From positions 1-64,000 of the forward strand of contig JALHOJ010000013.1 of assembly GCA_022843045.1 (NCBI GenBank): 64,000 bases of DNA, read 5' to 3'. Source of the stretch: Phycisphaerales bacterium. GTDB lineage: Bacteria > Planctomycetota > Phycisphaerae > Phycisphaerales > UBA1924. The translations under genes and the position numbers were made by a program. The notes below the pieces were generated by a model. That model had not been told where the DNA came from, made no database searches, and saw nothing but the letters and a program-made list of their open reading frames with translations. Shown here piece after piece: positions 8,663-17,761 of this stretch. The stretch's first letter is position 1; the number at the start of each line of letters is the position of its first letter.

Positions 8663-8866
8663 ATGCGTTACGTGCTTGCAATCATCCTGCCTCCGATCGC
8701 GGTCTTCAGTTGCGGGCGGATCCTTCAGGGCCTGCTCAACATCCTGCTGACGCTTCTGGGGTGGGTGCCGGGCGTCGTGCATGCGGCGCTGATCGTGAAT
8801 GACTACAAGAACGAGCAGCGGACAAATCGGGTGATCGATGCGATTCGGTCGGCGCGGGTGGCTTGA
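8663..8866 (+). CDS. UPF0057/Pmp3-like small membrane protein
   Basis: A 67-residue protein reading MRYVLAIILPPIAVFSCGRI and then NILLTLLGWVPGVVHAALIV, the two-helix signature of the UPF0057 (YqaE/Pmp3) family. In other organisms these proteins affect membrane potential and stress tolerance. The longer open frame beginning at 8411 is rejected as the gene because its first 84 residues come from the intergenic repeat. The C-terminal 15 residues are charged and extend slightly beyond the usual 50-residue family length. Confidence 0.88.
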   Translation: MRYVLAIILPPIAVFSCGRILQGLLNILLTLLGWVPGVVHAALIVNDYKNEQRTNRVIDAIRSARVA

Positions 8867-8882
8867 GCAGTTGTTGATTCGA

Positions 8883-8969
8883 TTTTCAGCACAGAGACAC
8901 GGAGGTCGGGAGTAAGAGGCGAAAGTCGTTCTCTTCTTGCTCCTGGCCTTTGTGTGTTTTTGCTGAAAG
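8883..8969. repeat. dispersed imperfect hairpin element
   Basis: The left arm TTTTCAGCACAGAGACACGG at 8883 is mirrored by a right arm ending TGTGTGTTTTTGCTGAAAG at about 8969. It occupies the whole gap between the converging UPF0057 and comM-like genes and could act as a bidirectional transcription barrier. Member of the dispersed repeat family. Confidence 0.65.
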
Positions 8970-8991
8970 CGAATGCGCGGTGATCCGGTCG

Positions 8992-10602
8992 TCAGAGCTT
9001 GCGGTCGAGCAAGCGGTATTGGATGGCTTCGGTGAGGTGGTGGACCTGCACCGTGGCCGCGGCTTCGAGGTCGGCGATGCTTCGGGCCAATCTGCGAACC
9101 TTGTCGTAGGCGCGGGCAGAGAGGCCCAGCTGCGACATGGCTTCGCCCAGCAGGTTGCGGCACGCGTCGTCGAGGGATGCGAACTGATCGAGTTCGCGGC
9201 CTGACAGTCTTGCGTTGGGCGTGGTGCCTTGCCGCGCGGTGGCTCGCTGGCGGGCGGCGGCTGCGAGGGAGCGCATCTGGGCGGTGTCCATGCCCCGGGG
9301 ACGGTTGTCGGGGCGGCCGCTGCTGGTGGCGGAGAGGTCCTTGAAGGGCACGGCGGGGGCTTCGACGTGCATGTCGATGCGATCGAGCAGGGGGCCGCTG
9401 AGTTTTTCGAGATACCGCTCCATGGCGCGCTTGCCCACCTCGCCCGGCGCCACGTCGCCCTTGGGTGTGGGGTTCATCGCGGCGACGAGCATGACGTTCG
9501 CCGGGAATGTGACGCTGCTGTGTGCGCGCGCAATCGACACCTTGTGATCTTCCAGCGGCTGCCGCAGTGCTTCCAGCACGTCGCGGTCAAACTCGGGCAG
9601 TTCGTCCAGGAAGAGCACGCCCAGGTGCGCGAGGCTGATTTCGCCCGGCCTTGGGACCATGCCGCCGCCCACCAGCGCGGGCAGGCTCGCGGAGTGGTGC
9701 GGGCTGCGCACGGGTCGCGAGGTGATCAGGCCTTGTCCGCTGGGCAACTGGCCCGCGGCGGAGTAGATCCGCGTGATTTCGATGGCTTCGTCGGGCGAGA
9801 GCGTGGGCAAGACGCCCGGCAGGGCCTTGGCCATCATGGTCTTGCCCGTGCCTGGCGGGCCCAGCATGATGAGGTTGTGCCCGCCCGCGGCGGCGATGAC
9901 GATGGCACGCTTCACGCCTTCCTGTCCGCGCACGTCGCCAAAGTCCACCGGCGCGCGGGTTTGAGAGAGCAGGCCGGCCACGTCGAGCGTGGGCGTGGGC
10001 GCGAGGTCGAGCGAGCCGGCGACGAGGCCGACGACTTCGCTGAGCGTGCGCACGCCGTAGACCTCCAGACCTTCGACGATCGCGGCCTCGCTGGCGTTCT
10101 CAGCGGGCACGATCACGCCTCGCGCGCCGCGCTGCTTTGCGAGGGACGCGAGGGCGATCACCCCTCGGATCGGGCGAAGGCGACCGTCGAGGGCGAGTTC
10201 GCCCGCGAGCAGGAACTGGCGTAGGTCGATGCCGTCGATCTGGTTGGGGTCGCGCTCCTGGCCTGGCTGCACGAAGCCCATGCGCTGGGCGGGGCCGATG
10301 GCGAGGATGCCCTGCACCGCGAGCAAGCCCACGGCGATGGGAAGGTCGTACATCGGACCTTCCTTCTTCACGTCTGCGGGCGCGAGGTTGATGATGATGC
10401 GGCCGTTTGGCCAGCGGTAGCCGCTGTTGGTCATCGCGCTGCGGACGCGCTCGACGGACTCCTTGACGGCAGCATCGGGGAGGCCGACGACCGTGGCCCG
10501 ATTCTCGGAAGACGTGGTTTCGGCCTCGCTGAAGTCGACTTCGACTTCGCAGGGGAGGGCGTTGATGGCCTGAAGGAGGTAAGACTGGACCCGCGCGAGC
10601 AT
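8992..10602 (-). CDS. comM: YifB/ComM-like Mg-chelatase-family AAA+ ATPase
   Basis: A 536-residue protein. The start at 10602 (MLARVQSYLLQAINALPCEV) is chosen because this is the family's standard N-terminus; the open frame upstream to 10674 has no similarity. The N-terminal 170 residues form the Lon-like ChlI domain (TVVGLPDAAVKESVERV, NLAPADVKKEGPMYDLP). The ATPase core has Walker A GPPGTGKT, Walker B LGVLFLDELPEF and an Mg_chelatase C-terminal domain ending in ARAYDKVRRLARSIADLE. In Haemophilus and Vibrio ComM is a helicase that promotes branch migration during natural transformation. No competence operon surrounds it here, but a TfoX-N protein lies at 31.5 kb and pilus genes follow. Confidence 0.92.
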   Translation of the reverse strand: MLARVQSYLLQAINALPCEVEVDFSEAETTSSENRATVVGLPDAAVKESVERVRSAMTNSGYRWPNGRIIINLAPADVKKEGPMYDLPIAVGLLAVQGILAIGPAQRMGFVQPGQERDPNQIDGIDLRQFLLAGELALDGRLRPIRGVIALASLAKQRGARGVIVPAENASEAAIVEGLEVYGVRTLSEVVGLVAGSLDLAPTPTLDVAGLLSQTRAPVDFGDVRGQEGVKRAIVIAAAGGHNLIMLGPPGTGKTMMAKALPGVLPTLSPDEAIEITRIYSAAGQLPSGQGLITSRPVRSPHHSASLPALVGGGMVPRPGEISLAHLGVLFLDELPEFDRDVLEALRQPLEDHKVSIARAHSSVTFPANVMLVAAMNPTPKGDVAPGEVGKRAMERYLEKLSGPLLDRIDMHVEAPAVPFKDLSATSSGRPDNRPRGMDTAQMRSLAAAARQRATARQGTTPNARLSGRELDQFASLDDACRNLLGEAMSQLGLSARAYDKVRRLARSIADLEAAATVQVHHLTEAIQYRLLDRKL

Positions 10603-10845
10603 GGAAAAGGATAGGGCGTTGTTTGGTTGGGTTGGAGGATACGGAAGGCATGCCGGCAAGAGGCATCCGGGCATCGATTGGGCGGTTTATGCCGTCTGGG
10701 AAGCGTCACGGCCGGTTGCCCATGTTGCCCGGAAGGAGCGGCGTGAACTGGGCGGTTTTTGGGACCGATGACGAGGAGTCGGCCTCGCGTTGCGGCGAAC
10801 GGCCAGCTTGATCGCACTTGACCACTCTTCCCACGGGAGACTCCG

Positions 10846-11904
10846 ATGGACCTGCACCAGATTCTCAAGACGGCGTATGAACTCGGCGCGTCGGACGTCC
10901 ACCTGATTGGCAACAACCCGCCCGTGATGCGCGTGAACCAGGTGATGACGCCCATGGAGAAGACGGGCGTGATCAGCAAGGAGCAGGCTCGCGCGTTCTT
11001 TGACCAGATGAGCAGCCCGGAGACGAAGGCGACGTTTGAGCGCCAGAAGGACGCGGACTTCTCGTACTTCGTCGAGGGGATGGCCCGCTACCGCGTGAAC
11101 GCCCACTTGCAGAAGGGCATGGTCGGCCTGGCCATGCGCATGATCAAGACCAAGGTGCCGCCGCTGCAGGCGTTGAATCTGCCGGAAGTCATCGCCCGCC
11201 TGACGTACCTGCCCCGCGGCCTCGTGCTCGTGACGGGCGATACGGGTTCGGGTAAGTCGACGACGCTCGCCGCGATGATCGAGGCGATGAACCAGCGGTA
11301 CAAGAAGCACATCATCACGCTCGAGGACCCGGTCGAATATGTGTTCGAGAGCAAGCAGTGCGTGCTCGAGCAGCGCGAACTGGGGCAGGACATGCCCAGC
11401 TTCGCCAGCGGCCTCAAGCACGCCTTGCGTCAGGACCCCGACATCATCCTGGTGGGCGAAATGCGCGACCTTGAAACCGCGGCCCTCGCGATCTCGGCGG
11501 CGGAAACCGGCCACTTGGTGCTCAGCACCCTGCACACCGTCAACGCCAGCCAGACGGTGGAACGAATCATCGACATGTACCCCAGCACGCAGCAGAACCA
11601 GATTCGCTCGATGCTGGCCAACACGCTGCAGGCCGTCGTCAGCCAGACGCTGTTCAGCCGCACGGATCGGCCCGGCATGATCCCCGCGGTGGAAACGCTT
11701 CTTTGCACGCCCGCCGTGCGCAACCTGATCCGCGAGAACCGCACGTTCGAAATTCCCAACGTCATCGAAACCAGCCGCAACATCGGGATGTGCAGCCTGG
11801 ACAGCAGCATCGCGGAGCTGTACTTCAACGGCTACATCAGTCGCGACGACGCAATCGCGCAGGCCGCATTCCCGGACAAGCTGGAACGTCAGCTGGCGGC
11901 GTGA
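10846..11904 (+). CDS. pilT: type IV pilus retraction ATPase PilT
   Basis: A 352-residue protein that matches PilT end to end: MDLHQILKTAYELGASDVHL at the N-terminus, Walker A GDTGSGKST at residues 131-139, the Asp box around 155-165, Walker B DIILVGEMRD around 199-208, and the His box TGHLVLSTLHT around 221-231. The retraction-specific motif AVRNLIREN, a variant of AIRNLIRE, is present near residue 287. It powers pilus retraction at the cytoplasmic side of the inner membrane. GGGAGA precedes the ATG. It heads the pilus block; no pilB extension ATPase lies in the window. Confidence 0.95.
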   Translation: MDLHQILKTAYELGASDVHLIGNNPPVMRVNQVMTPMEKTGVISKEQARAFFDQMSSPETKATFERQKDADFSYFVEGMARYRVNAHLQKGMVGLAMRMIKTKVPPLQALNLPEVIARLTYLPRGLVLVTGDTGSGKSTTLAAMIEAMNQRYKKHIITLEDPVEYVFESKQCVLEQRELGQDMPSFASGLKHALRQDPDIILVGEMRDLETAALAISAAETGHLVLSTLHTVNASQTVERIIDMYPSTQQNQIRSMLANTLQAVVSQTLFSRTDRPGMIPAVETLLCTPAVRNLIRENRTFEIPNVIETSRNIGMCSLDSSIAELYFNGYISRDDAIAQAAFPDKLERQLAA

Positions 11905-11908
11905 GTGC

Positions 11909-12064
11909 AGTGACGAAGTGACGAAGTGACGCAGTAACGCAGTAACGAAGTGGTCCGGCGCACTGGCGTGCGTCTCACGAGGAGAACGAGGAGCGGCGAA
12001 CACAAACCGGCGTGCAAGCGGCGAAGCACTTCGTCTCTTCGTCACTCCGTCTCTTCGTCTCTTC
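11909..12064. repeat. octamer-tandem hairpin element between pilT and pilC
   Basis: The left arm has five octamers in a row: AGTGACGA, AGTGACGA, AGTGACGC, AGTAACGC, AGTAACGA. After about 80 bases a right arm reads CTTCGTCT CTTCGTCA CTCCGTCT CTTCGTCT. The arms are complementary with mismatches. Translation through the right arm produces the false N-terminal extension of the pilC frame (FVSSSLRLFVSSS). Confidence 0.75.
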
Positions 12065-12074
12065 TTCCCCACCC

Positions 12075-13301
12075 ATGCCCAACTACAAGTTCCAAGTTCG
12101 AACCAGCAGCGGTCAGGTGCAGACGGGCGTGCTATCCGCGGACAGCGCGGGCACGGCAGCGACGATCCTGCGCAATCAGGGCGCGCACATCCTGTCGCTC
12201 ACGGCCCAGGCGAGCATGGGCGGCGCGGGCGGCCTTCTCGGCAAGTTCAAGGACATGAACGCCGGGAAGCCCTCTCAGAAGCAGGTGCTGGACTTCACGA
12301 CGCAGCTGGCGGTGATGATCCGCGCCGGGATCAACCTGCGCGGCGCGCTCGACGGCATCGCGGAACAGACCGAACACTTGGCCTTCAAGCGCGTGCTGAT
12401 GCAGCTCAAGCAGGAAGTCGAAGGCGGCAAGCAGTTCAGCGAGGCCATCGCCAAGCATCCCAAGCTCTTCAACCCGCTGTACATCAACATGGTGAAGGCG
12501 TCGGAAATGTCCGGCTCGTTCAGCAAGATGCTCGACCGCATCGCGACGTACATGCACCAGGAAATCGAGACGCGCAAGATGGTCGTGGGCGCGGCGATCT
12601 ACCCGGGCATCATCGGCACGCTGGCGGTGGGCGTCACCGTCTTCCTGCTGACGTTCGTGTTGCCCAAGTTCGGCGCGGTCTTCCAGGGCAAGGAGGACGT
12701 GCTGCCCTGGGCAACCAAGTTCCTGATGGCGCTCAGCAAGTTCATGGTGCAGAACTGGTACTTCATCGTCGCGGCGATCCTCGCGCTCGTGGGCGTGATG
12801 TGGGCGTTCCTGCGGACGGAAGTGGGCAGCTTCTGGTTTGACAAGATGAAGCTGACGATTCCCGTCGTCAGGACGATGTTCCGCTCGCTCTACATCTCAC
12901 GCAGCCTTCAGACCATGGGCCAGCTCATCAACGCGGGCGTGCCCATGCTCGACACCCTCTCGATCACCGCGGACATCTCGGGCAACGCGCTCTTCAGGGG
13001 CGTCTGGAAGAAGGTGCACGCCGCAGTCAAGCAGGGTCGCAAGATCACGCAGGCCCTCCAGAAAGACACAACCCTGCCCCGAGCCGTTGTGCAGATGATC
13101 AGCGCGGGCGAAGAGTCCGGAAAGCTGGGCGAGGTGCTGGACGAGATCTCGGCCTACTACCAGCGCCAGTTAAAGGACCAGATCAAAGCGGTTACCAGCA
13201 TGATCGAGCCCATCATGATCCTCGCGATGGGCACAGTCGTTGGATTCATCGCCATGGCCATCATCCTGCCCATCTTCAAGATGAGCTCGATCGTGAAGTA
13301 A
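12075..13301 (+). CDS. pilC: type II secretion/type IV pilus inner-membrane platform protein PilC (GspF)
   Basis: A 408-residue protein. The start MPNYKFQVRTSSGQVQTGVL is the family's normal N-terminus; an upstream in-frame ATG at 12012 lies in the repeat and is rejected. Two T2SSF domains (about residues 75-195 and 280-400) each carry the helical bundle and a transmembrane segment, as in PilC/GspF. Motifs include FTTQLAVMIRAGINLRGALD and PRAVVQMISAGEESGKLGEV. It anchors the pilus motor ATPases in the inner membrane and sits directly downstream of pilT. Confidence 0.94.
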   Translation: MPNYKFQVRTSSGQVQTGVLSADSAGTAATILRNQGAHILSLTAQASMGGAGGLLGKFKDMNAGKPSQKQVLDFTTQLAVMIRAGINLRGALDGIAEQTEHLAFKRVLMQLKQEVEGGKQFSEAIAKHPKLFNPLYINMVKASEMSGSFSKMLDRIATYMHQEIETRKMVVGAAIYPGIIGTLAVGVTVFLLTFVLPKFGAVFQGKEDVLPWATKFLMALSKFMVQNWYFIVAAILALVGVMWAFLRTEVGSFWFDKMKLTIPVVRTMFRSLYISRSLQTMGQLINAGVPMLDTLSITADISGNALFRGVWKKVHAAVKQGRKITQALQKDTTLPRAVVQMISAGEESGKLGEVLDEISAYYQRQLKDQIKAVTSMIEPIMILAMGTVVGFIAMAIILPIFKMSSIVK

Positions 13302-13361
13302 TCGATATTGGACTGACGCGCCGCGGTCTCGCCGGGAGTTGGCCTGCACGCCGCGCGAGGA

Positions 13362-14075
13362 ATGCAAGCCATGCGACGTGCACGCACCATCTCGTTGATT
13401 CGTGATCTGTCCGGAGCGCCCGCGAGCATCCGCCGCGGACGACGCGGCTTCACGCTGCTCGAAACGCTCATGGCGCTGGTCATCGTGGGCGTAGGCGTGC
13501 TGGCGTTCGTGGACGCTCAGGCCAGCTTCCATCGCAGCAATGCCTGGTCGAGCCAGGCGGCCACGGCGATGCTTCTGGGCAACGAGATCCGGGCCCTGAC
13601 GGAGCGGCTGCCTCGACACGATCCCGTGACGGGCCTGACTACGGCCGCGGGTTGGGGCAGCGAAGCGGGCGAAACCGACATCCTCGACATCGACGACCTG
13701 GACGATCTTGACGGCGTGCGATTCGGCTCGGGCGGCACCTTCGTCGGGCCCATCGACGCGTTTGGCAACGTGATTCCGCAGATCGCGACGGACGGCAGCG
13801 TGATCATGAACGGCAACGACCCCGTGCCGCTCGAAGGGTGGAGCCAGCGGATCATCGTCGAGAAGGTTGACCACTACAACTTCAACCAGGTGCGGGGCGA
13901 CTACTACCAGCAGACGGCGAGTGCGCAGTTGCCGGCGATCGCGCCGGACAGTTTCCCGTTGCGAGTGACCGTGTTCGTGGAGTTCACGCCTCTGAACACG
14001 GGCGTCTCTCAGGAGATCACGCGGATGAGCTGGGTCGTGCCGCCCAAGACGGTGCGGTCGGCGGCATCGCCATGA
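13362..14075 (+). CDS. prepilin-like protein with type IV N-terminal methylation motif (PilV-like)
   Basis: A 237-residue protein with an unusually long basic leader (about 30 residues) followed by RRG/FTLLETLMALVIVGVGVLAF, the prepilin peptidase site with Glu at position 5 of the mature protein. The rest is a predicted globular domain without recognised family and with an acidic stretch (ILDIDDLDDLDG). An alternative ATG at 13371 would shorten the leader by three residues. It lies 60 bases after pilC and is followed by the PilX-like gene, which fits a minor pilin or pseudopilin. Confidence 0.85.
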   Translation: MQAMRRARTISLIRDLSGAPASIRRGRRGFTLLETLMALVIVGVGVLAFVDAQASFHRSNAWSSQAATAMLLGNEIRALTERLPRHDPVTGLTTAAGWGSEAGETDILDIDDLDDLDGVRFGSGGTFVGPIDAFGNVIPQIATDGSVIMNGNDPVPLEGWSQRIIVEKVDHYNFNQVRGDYYQQTASAQLPAIAPDSFPLRVTVFVEFTPLNTGVSQEITRMSWVVPPKTVRSAASP

Positions 14076-14141
14076 ACGAATACAGGGCAGCCGAATGAGT
14101 CGGGATCGGGTCGGACGCGTGGAGGAACGAGCGAGCACACC

Positions 14142-17051
14142 ATGAGCACGTCGCAGGAACGCAATTCGAATCTGCCCTTCTTCGGGTCGCCGCCGCTGCG
14201 GAGGCTTTCGAGCGCCGTGGGGCTGCTGCGCATGCGCGCGGGAACCGCGCTGCCGGCGGAGAAGAAGCGCCGCCGCCGAGGCGTTGCTGCGATCCTTGCC
14301 ATGATGTTCCTCATCATGTTCGGCTCGCTCTCGGCCGCCATGGCAATCGCCAGCCGAGGCAACATCACCACGGCGGCGACGCACCTGCACGTCATGCGTG
14401 CCCAGAGCGCGGCGGAGACGGGTCTTTCGGTCGCCGAGACGCGGCTGCGCGAGGCGGCGAGCCGGTTCCTGATGTCACACAGCGACGTGACGGGCGACTT
14501 TGGCTGGGACCTGTGGCGCGGACAACTTTCTGGATACTCAACGTACAGCGTGATTCCCGGCCGCACCGGCCCGCAGAACGCGGGAGCGCCCTCGGGCATC
14601 GCCCAGGCGCTGGCCCAGGCCCACGCCATGGACGCGAACGTCGTCGCAGCGATCGGGATCAACAGCGTGACCATTGCCAACGCCCCCGCGGGCACGAGCA
14701 CGAGCGTGTTCAGGGGTTCGCAGTGGGTGTACACGCCGGGCGTCGCGATCGCGCCGCAGGAAACCGGCACGAATCCGCCGCCGCCCTTGTCGTATCAAAT
14801 CACGTACGCGCCGCTCGCCAACGGGACGGACGTGCGCGTGATCGTGACGGGGTATGACTTCAACTACAACCGCGGCGGGCAGCCGATCTCGCGGACGATC
14901 AGCAAGGACTTCCGCGTCACCAAGCGCGTGAACCACGCCCTGATCAGCCCATCGCGCGTGATGCTGGGCAAGAACGTCCAGATCATCGGCGACCTGGGCC
15001 TGCGGTACGACGACATCGAGTTCAACAACGGCGATCCGCTCGTCACTCGCAGTGACTTCAAGAACCTCGACAACGGACTGGACTCCAAGCTCGACGCGTT
15101 CTTCGACGCACTCAAGCAGAACGGCGCGGACCCCGACGGCGATAACCGCCTCCGCACCAACCATCCCGGCGAGAGCAGCGTGCTCGAGGGCGTGACCGAG
15201 GACTATCAGAGCGACACGGGCACCAACGACACGCCCTTCGAGGATGTCACCAACGACGGCTACGTCGATGAGTTTGACATCTTCATCAAGCACTTCGACG
15301 GCAACAACGACGGACGCGTCGCCGCCTCGGAGTTCACCACCGGCGGCGGCCAGTTGCGCGATGCCGACCTCTTCAACCTGATCGACTCGAGCGATCCCGA
15401 CCGCAACCGCAACGGGCGCTACGGGTTCATCGACGCCAACGGCAACGGTCGCCTCGACGGCACCGAACCGTTCGTTGACGTCACGGGTGGCGAGAACCTT
15501 GACCAGATCCTCGGATACATGGACGGATACCTGGACCGGCGCGACCGCTACGTCAAGATGGTCGGTGGCCTGATGTTCAAGACCGACATGAACGACTGGG
15601 AATCGGAACTGGGCGACGTCCAGGACAAGATCCAGGGCGCGATTCGCCCCGGCAGCGGCAACTCGCCCCAGACCTACAACGCCAGCGACGAGGATCTGCC
15701 CGAGCTCTCCGCCGACAACTTCGTCACCGACCGCAACAGCCTCCAAGCCGCGGCCAACGGCCAGCCGTTTCTCACGCAGATCGCCAGTCCCGCGGCGGTG
15801 CCTGGCTTCACGGCGGTCGCGCAGACGCTCTCGGCGGACGCAAACCTCGATCAGCTTCCCGACAACCACGCGACGGCATACTTCGAGAAGATGCCGTTCA
15901 ACAGCCCCAACTTCAGCGACTACTACTACCGCCCGGTCTTCCGCAACATCGTCTTCCGCGATGTGGAAATTCCCGTCGGCACCAACGCGCTGTTTGAGAA
16001 CTGCTGGTTCATTGGCGTGACGTGGGTCCGCACCAGCCCCGACAACACGCACATCATGTTTGGCGAGTACGGCAAGCTCAAGCTCGACCCCAGCACGAAC
16101 CGGCCGATCCCAAACATCGCCCGTCGCATCTACGGCGATAACGCGGGCGAGACCAGCTATCCCACGATGCTGCCCTCGACGGCGACGCCGCCCAACCAGA
16201 TGATCCTGATGGCCAACGCGCCGACGTATCTCGACAAGGGCGACATCCCTGCGAATGAAGTGCAGTACGTGCAACCGACCAACGGCTTCGGCTACAACGA
16301 CCTGCCCGAGCCGCTGGTCGTGAACGGGCGGCGCATCACGGACACGAAAGAGATCGCCAACAACATCCGCTTCCACAACTGCCTGTTCGTGGGCAGCATC
16401 GTCAGCGACTCGCCCAACGGCTATACCCAGGCCCGCAACAAGATCCAGTTCACGGGCAGCACGCGCTTCGCCCAGCAGCATCCGGACTACCCGACTTCGA
16501 GCCAGTACAACCCGCAGTCGGCCGACATCGACATGATCAAGCGCAGCAGCATGATGCTGCCGGGCTATTCGGTGGACATCGGCGCGTTCAACAGCCCCAC
16601 GACGCAGAACGTCGCGCTGCAGGGCGCGGTGATCGCGGGCGTGCTCGACATCCGCGGCAACGCAGACATCAACGGCGCGCTGCTGCTCACGTTCAAGCCC
16701 GAGTTTGGCGAGGGGCCCATGGTGGACATCACAGGTCAGCCCGTGGGCAACCCTGCATCGTTCAACACCACGCTGGGCTACTTCGGACCAGACGACGGCG
16801 ATGAGGAGTCCCTCGATCCTAACACCCTGCCGATCGTCAATGGTCAGCGCATCGTCGGCTACGACACCAACGGCGACGGCCTGGCCGACGCCCCGGCGAC
16901 CGGTCCCCAGCCGGCCGGTTCGACCGTCGTGCCGTTCAACGGATATGGCAAGGTGACGCTGCGCTGGGATCCGAACATGCGCCTGCCCAACGGCATCCGC
17001 CTGCCCATGCAGTTTGAACCCCTGAGCTCGACGTACCGGGAGGGTCGATGA
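14142..17051 (+). CDS. very large PilX-like minor pilin with EF-hand-like calcium loops
   Basis: A 969-residue protein. Residues about 43-75 hold a PilX-type hydrophobic helix after a basic run (KKRRRRGVAAILAMMFLIMF), without the Glu-5 of major pilins. It continues with QSAAETGLSVAETRLREAA, the usual PilX pattern. Residues about 365-450 contain several EF-hand-like loops: DVTNDGYVDEFD, DGNNDGRVAASE and DANGNGRLDGTE; another, DTNGDGLADA, lies near the C-terminus. PilX proteins are normally about 200 residues, so most of this protein is an extra extracellular region. It overlaps the next gene by four bases. It may cap the fibre or mediate calcium-dependent adhesion; this is inference. Confidence 0.75.
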   Translation: MSTSQERNSNLPFFGSPPLRRLSSAVGLLRMRAGTALPAEKKRRRRGVAAILAMMFLIMFGSLSAAMAIASRGNITTAATHLHVMRAQSAAETGLSVAETRLREAASRFLMSHSDVTGDFGWDLWRGQLSGYSTYSVIPGRTGPQNAGAPSGIAQALAQAHAMDANVVAAIGINSVTIANAPAGTSTSVFRGSQWVYTPGVAIAPQETGTNPPPPLSYQITYAPLANGTDVRVIVTGYDFNYNRGGQPISRTISKDFRVTKRVNHALISPSRVMLGKNVQIIGDLGLRYDDIEFNNGDPLVTRSDFKNLDNGLDSKLDAFFDALKQNGADPDGDNRLRTNHPGESSVLEGVTEDYQSDTGTNDTPFEDVTNDGYVDEFDIFIKHFDGNNDGRVAASEFTTGGGQLRDADLFNLIDSSDPDRNRNGRYGFIDANGNGRLDGTEPFVDVTGGENLDQILGYMDGYLDRRDRYVKMVGGLMFKTDMNDWESELGDVQDKIQGAIRPGSGNSPQTYNASDEDLPELSADNFVTDRNSLQAAANGQPFLTQIASPAAVPGFTAVAQTLSADANLDQLPDNHATAYFEKMPFNSPNFSDYYYRPVFRNIVFRDVEIPVGTNALFENCWFIGVTWVRTSPDNTHIMFGEYGKLKLDPSTNRPIPNIARRIYGDNAGETSYPTMLPSTATPPNQMILMANAPTYLDKGDIPANEVQYVQPTNGFGYNDLPEPLVVNGRRITDTKEIANNIRFHNCLFVGSIVSDSPNGYTQARNKIQFTGSTRFAQQHPDYPTSSQYNPQSADIDMIKRSSMMLPGYSVDIGAFNSPTTQNVALQGAVIAGVLDIRGNADINGALLLTFKPEFGEGPMVDITGQPVGNPASFNTTLGYFGPDDGDEESLDPNTLPIVNGQRIVGYDTNGDGLADAPATGPQPAGSTVVPFNGYGKVTLRWDPNMRLPNGIRLPMQFEPLSSTYREGR

Positions 17052-17716
17052 TGCACACGCCGCGATCCATGCGAGGCAATGACATGAGCACGCCCATCGG
17101 TCGGAACATCGCACGGCGCGGCTTCAGCATGGTCGAAGTGCTGGTGGCGCTGGTGATCTCCTCGCTCGTCATGACGGCGGCGATCACGGCCCTGGACACG
17201 TCTTTCAAGGCGTACAAGGCCACCACCGAGAGCGCGTCGACCAACGTCGTGGCTCGCATGGTCGTCACGCGGGTCGCCTCGCTGGTGCGCACGGGAACCG
17301 ACTTTGGCCCGTTCCCCACCGACGTGCTGGACGCGGACCTGAACCCCATGCAGGCCACGTTCATGGAGTTCCGCACGTTCAACGATCCCGCGACCGAGTC
17401 GTCGACGGTGATCCGCCTCGAACGACGCGATCCCGACAACAACGGCTTGGCTCCGTTCGAACTCTGGTACGTCGAGACGCGCATCGCCAACGGCGCGGTC
17501 ACGCTGGCCGACCAACGCCCGCTGCTCACGGGGCTGGATGACCTGCGCTTTACGCTCGAGTACGACGTGGGCCCGCGCCTTCGCAAGGCGACGATGGACA
17601 TGACCGTCCGCCCCAACGACTTCCAGGACGCCTCGTTCTCCGTGCAGTCAGTGGACACGCCCAGCATCCGGCTGGTGACGTCGATGGCACCACGGAAGCT
17701 GGATGAAGTGAACTAA
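17048..17716 (+). CDS. prepilin-like protein with type IV methylation motif (PilW-like)
   Basis: A 222-residue protein with a basic leader and cleavage motif RRG/FSMVEVLVALVISSLVMTAA, Glu at mature position 5. The C-terminal domain resembles PilW/GspJ-type minor pilins only loosely. The ATG at 17048 overlaps the TGA of the PilX-like gene (ATGA), so translation is coupled; the in-frame ATG at 17084 (MSTPIGRN) is a possible alternative start giving a shorter leader. It is the last gene of the pilus block and converges on mraZ. Confidence 0.85.
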   Translation: MMHTPRSMRGNDMSTPIGRNIARRGFSMVEVLVALVISSLVMTAAITALDTSFKAYKATTESASTNVVARMVVTRVASLVRTGTDFGPFPTDVLDADLNPMQATFMEFRTFNDPATESSTVIRLERRDPDNNGLAPFELWYVETRIANGAVTLADQRPLLTGLDDLRFTLEYDVGPRLRKATMDMTVRPNDFQDASFSVQSVDTPSIRLVTSMAPRKLDEVN

Positions 17717-17761
17717 AGCTCGGCTCGGCGCGTCAGCCCGCGCAAGCCGCGCGAACTGCAC

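Noticed and set aside
11909-12064. Possible CRISPR-like array
   Set aside because: Repeat units are 8 bp, contiguous and without spacers, and they form an inverted pair rather than a direct-repeat array. No cas gene is present.
12012-12074. Upstream start codon for pilC
   Set aside because: The 21 added residues are translated from the right arm of the hairpin repeat; the family start is at 12075.
14538-17114. Minus-strand open frame of 858 codons opposite the PilX-like gene
   Set aside because: Antisense of a frame with pilin and EF-hand motifs; sequence is Val/Ala/Arg-rich and motif-free.
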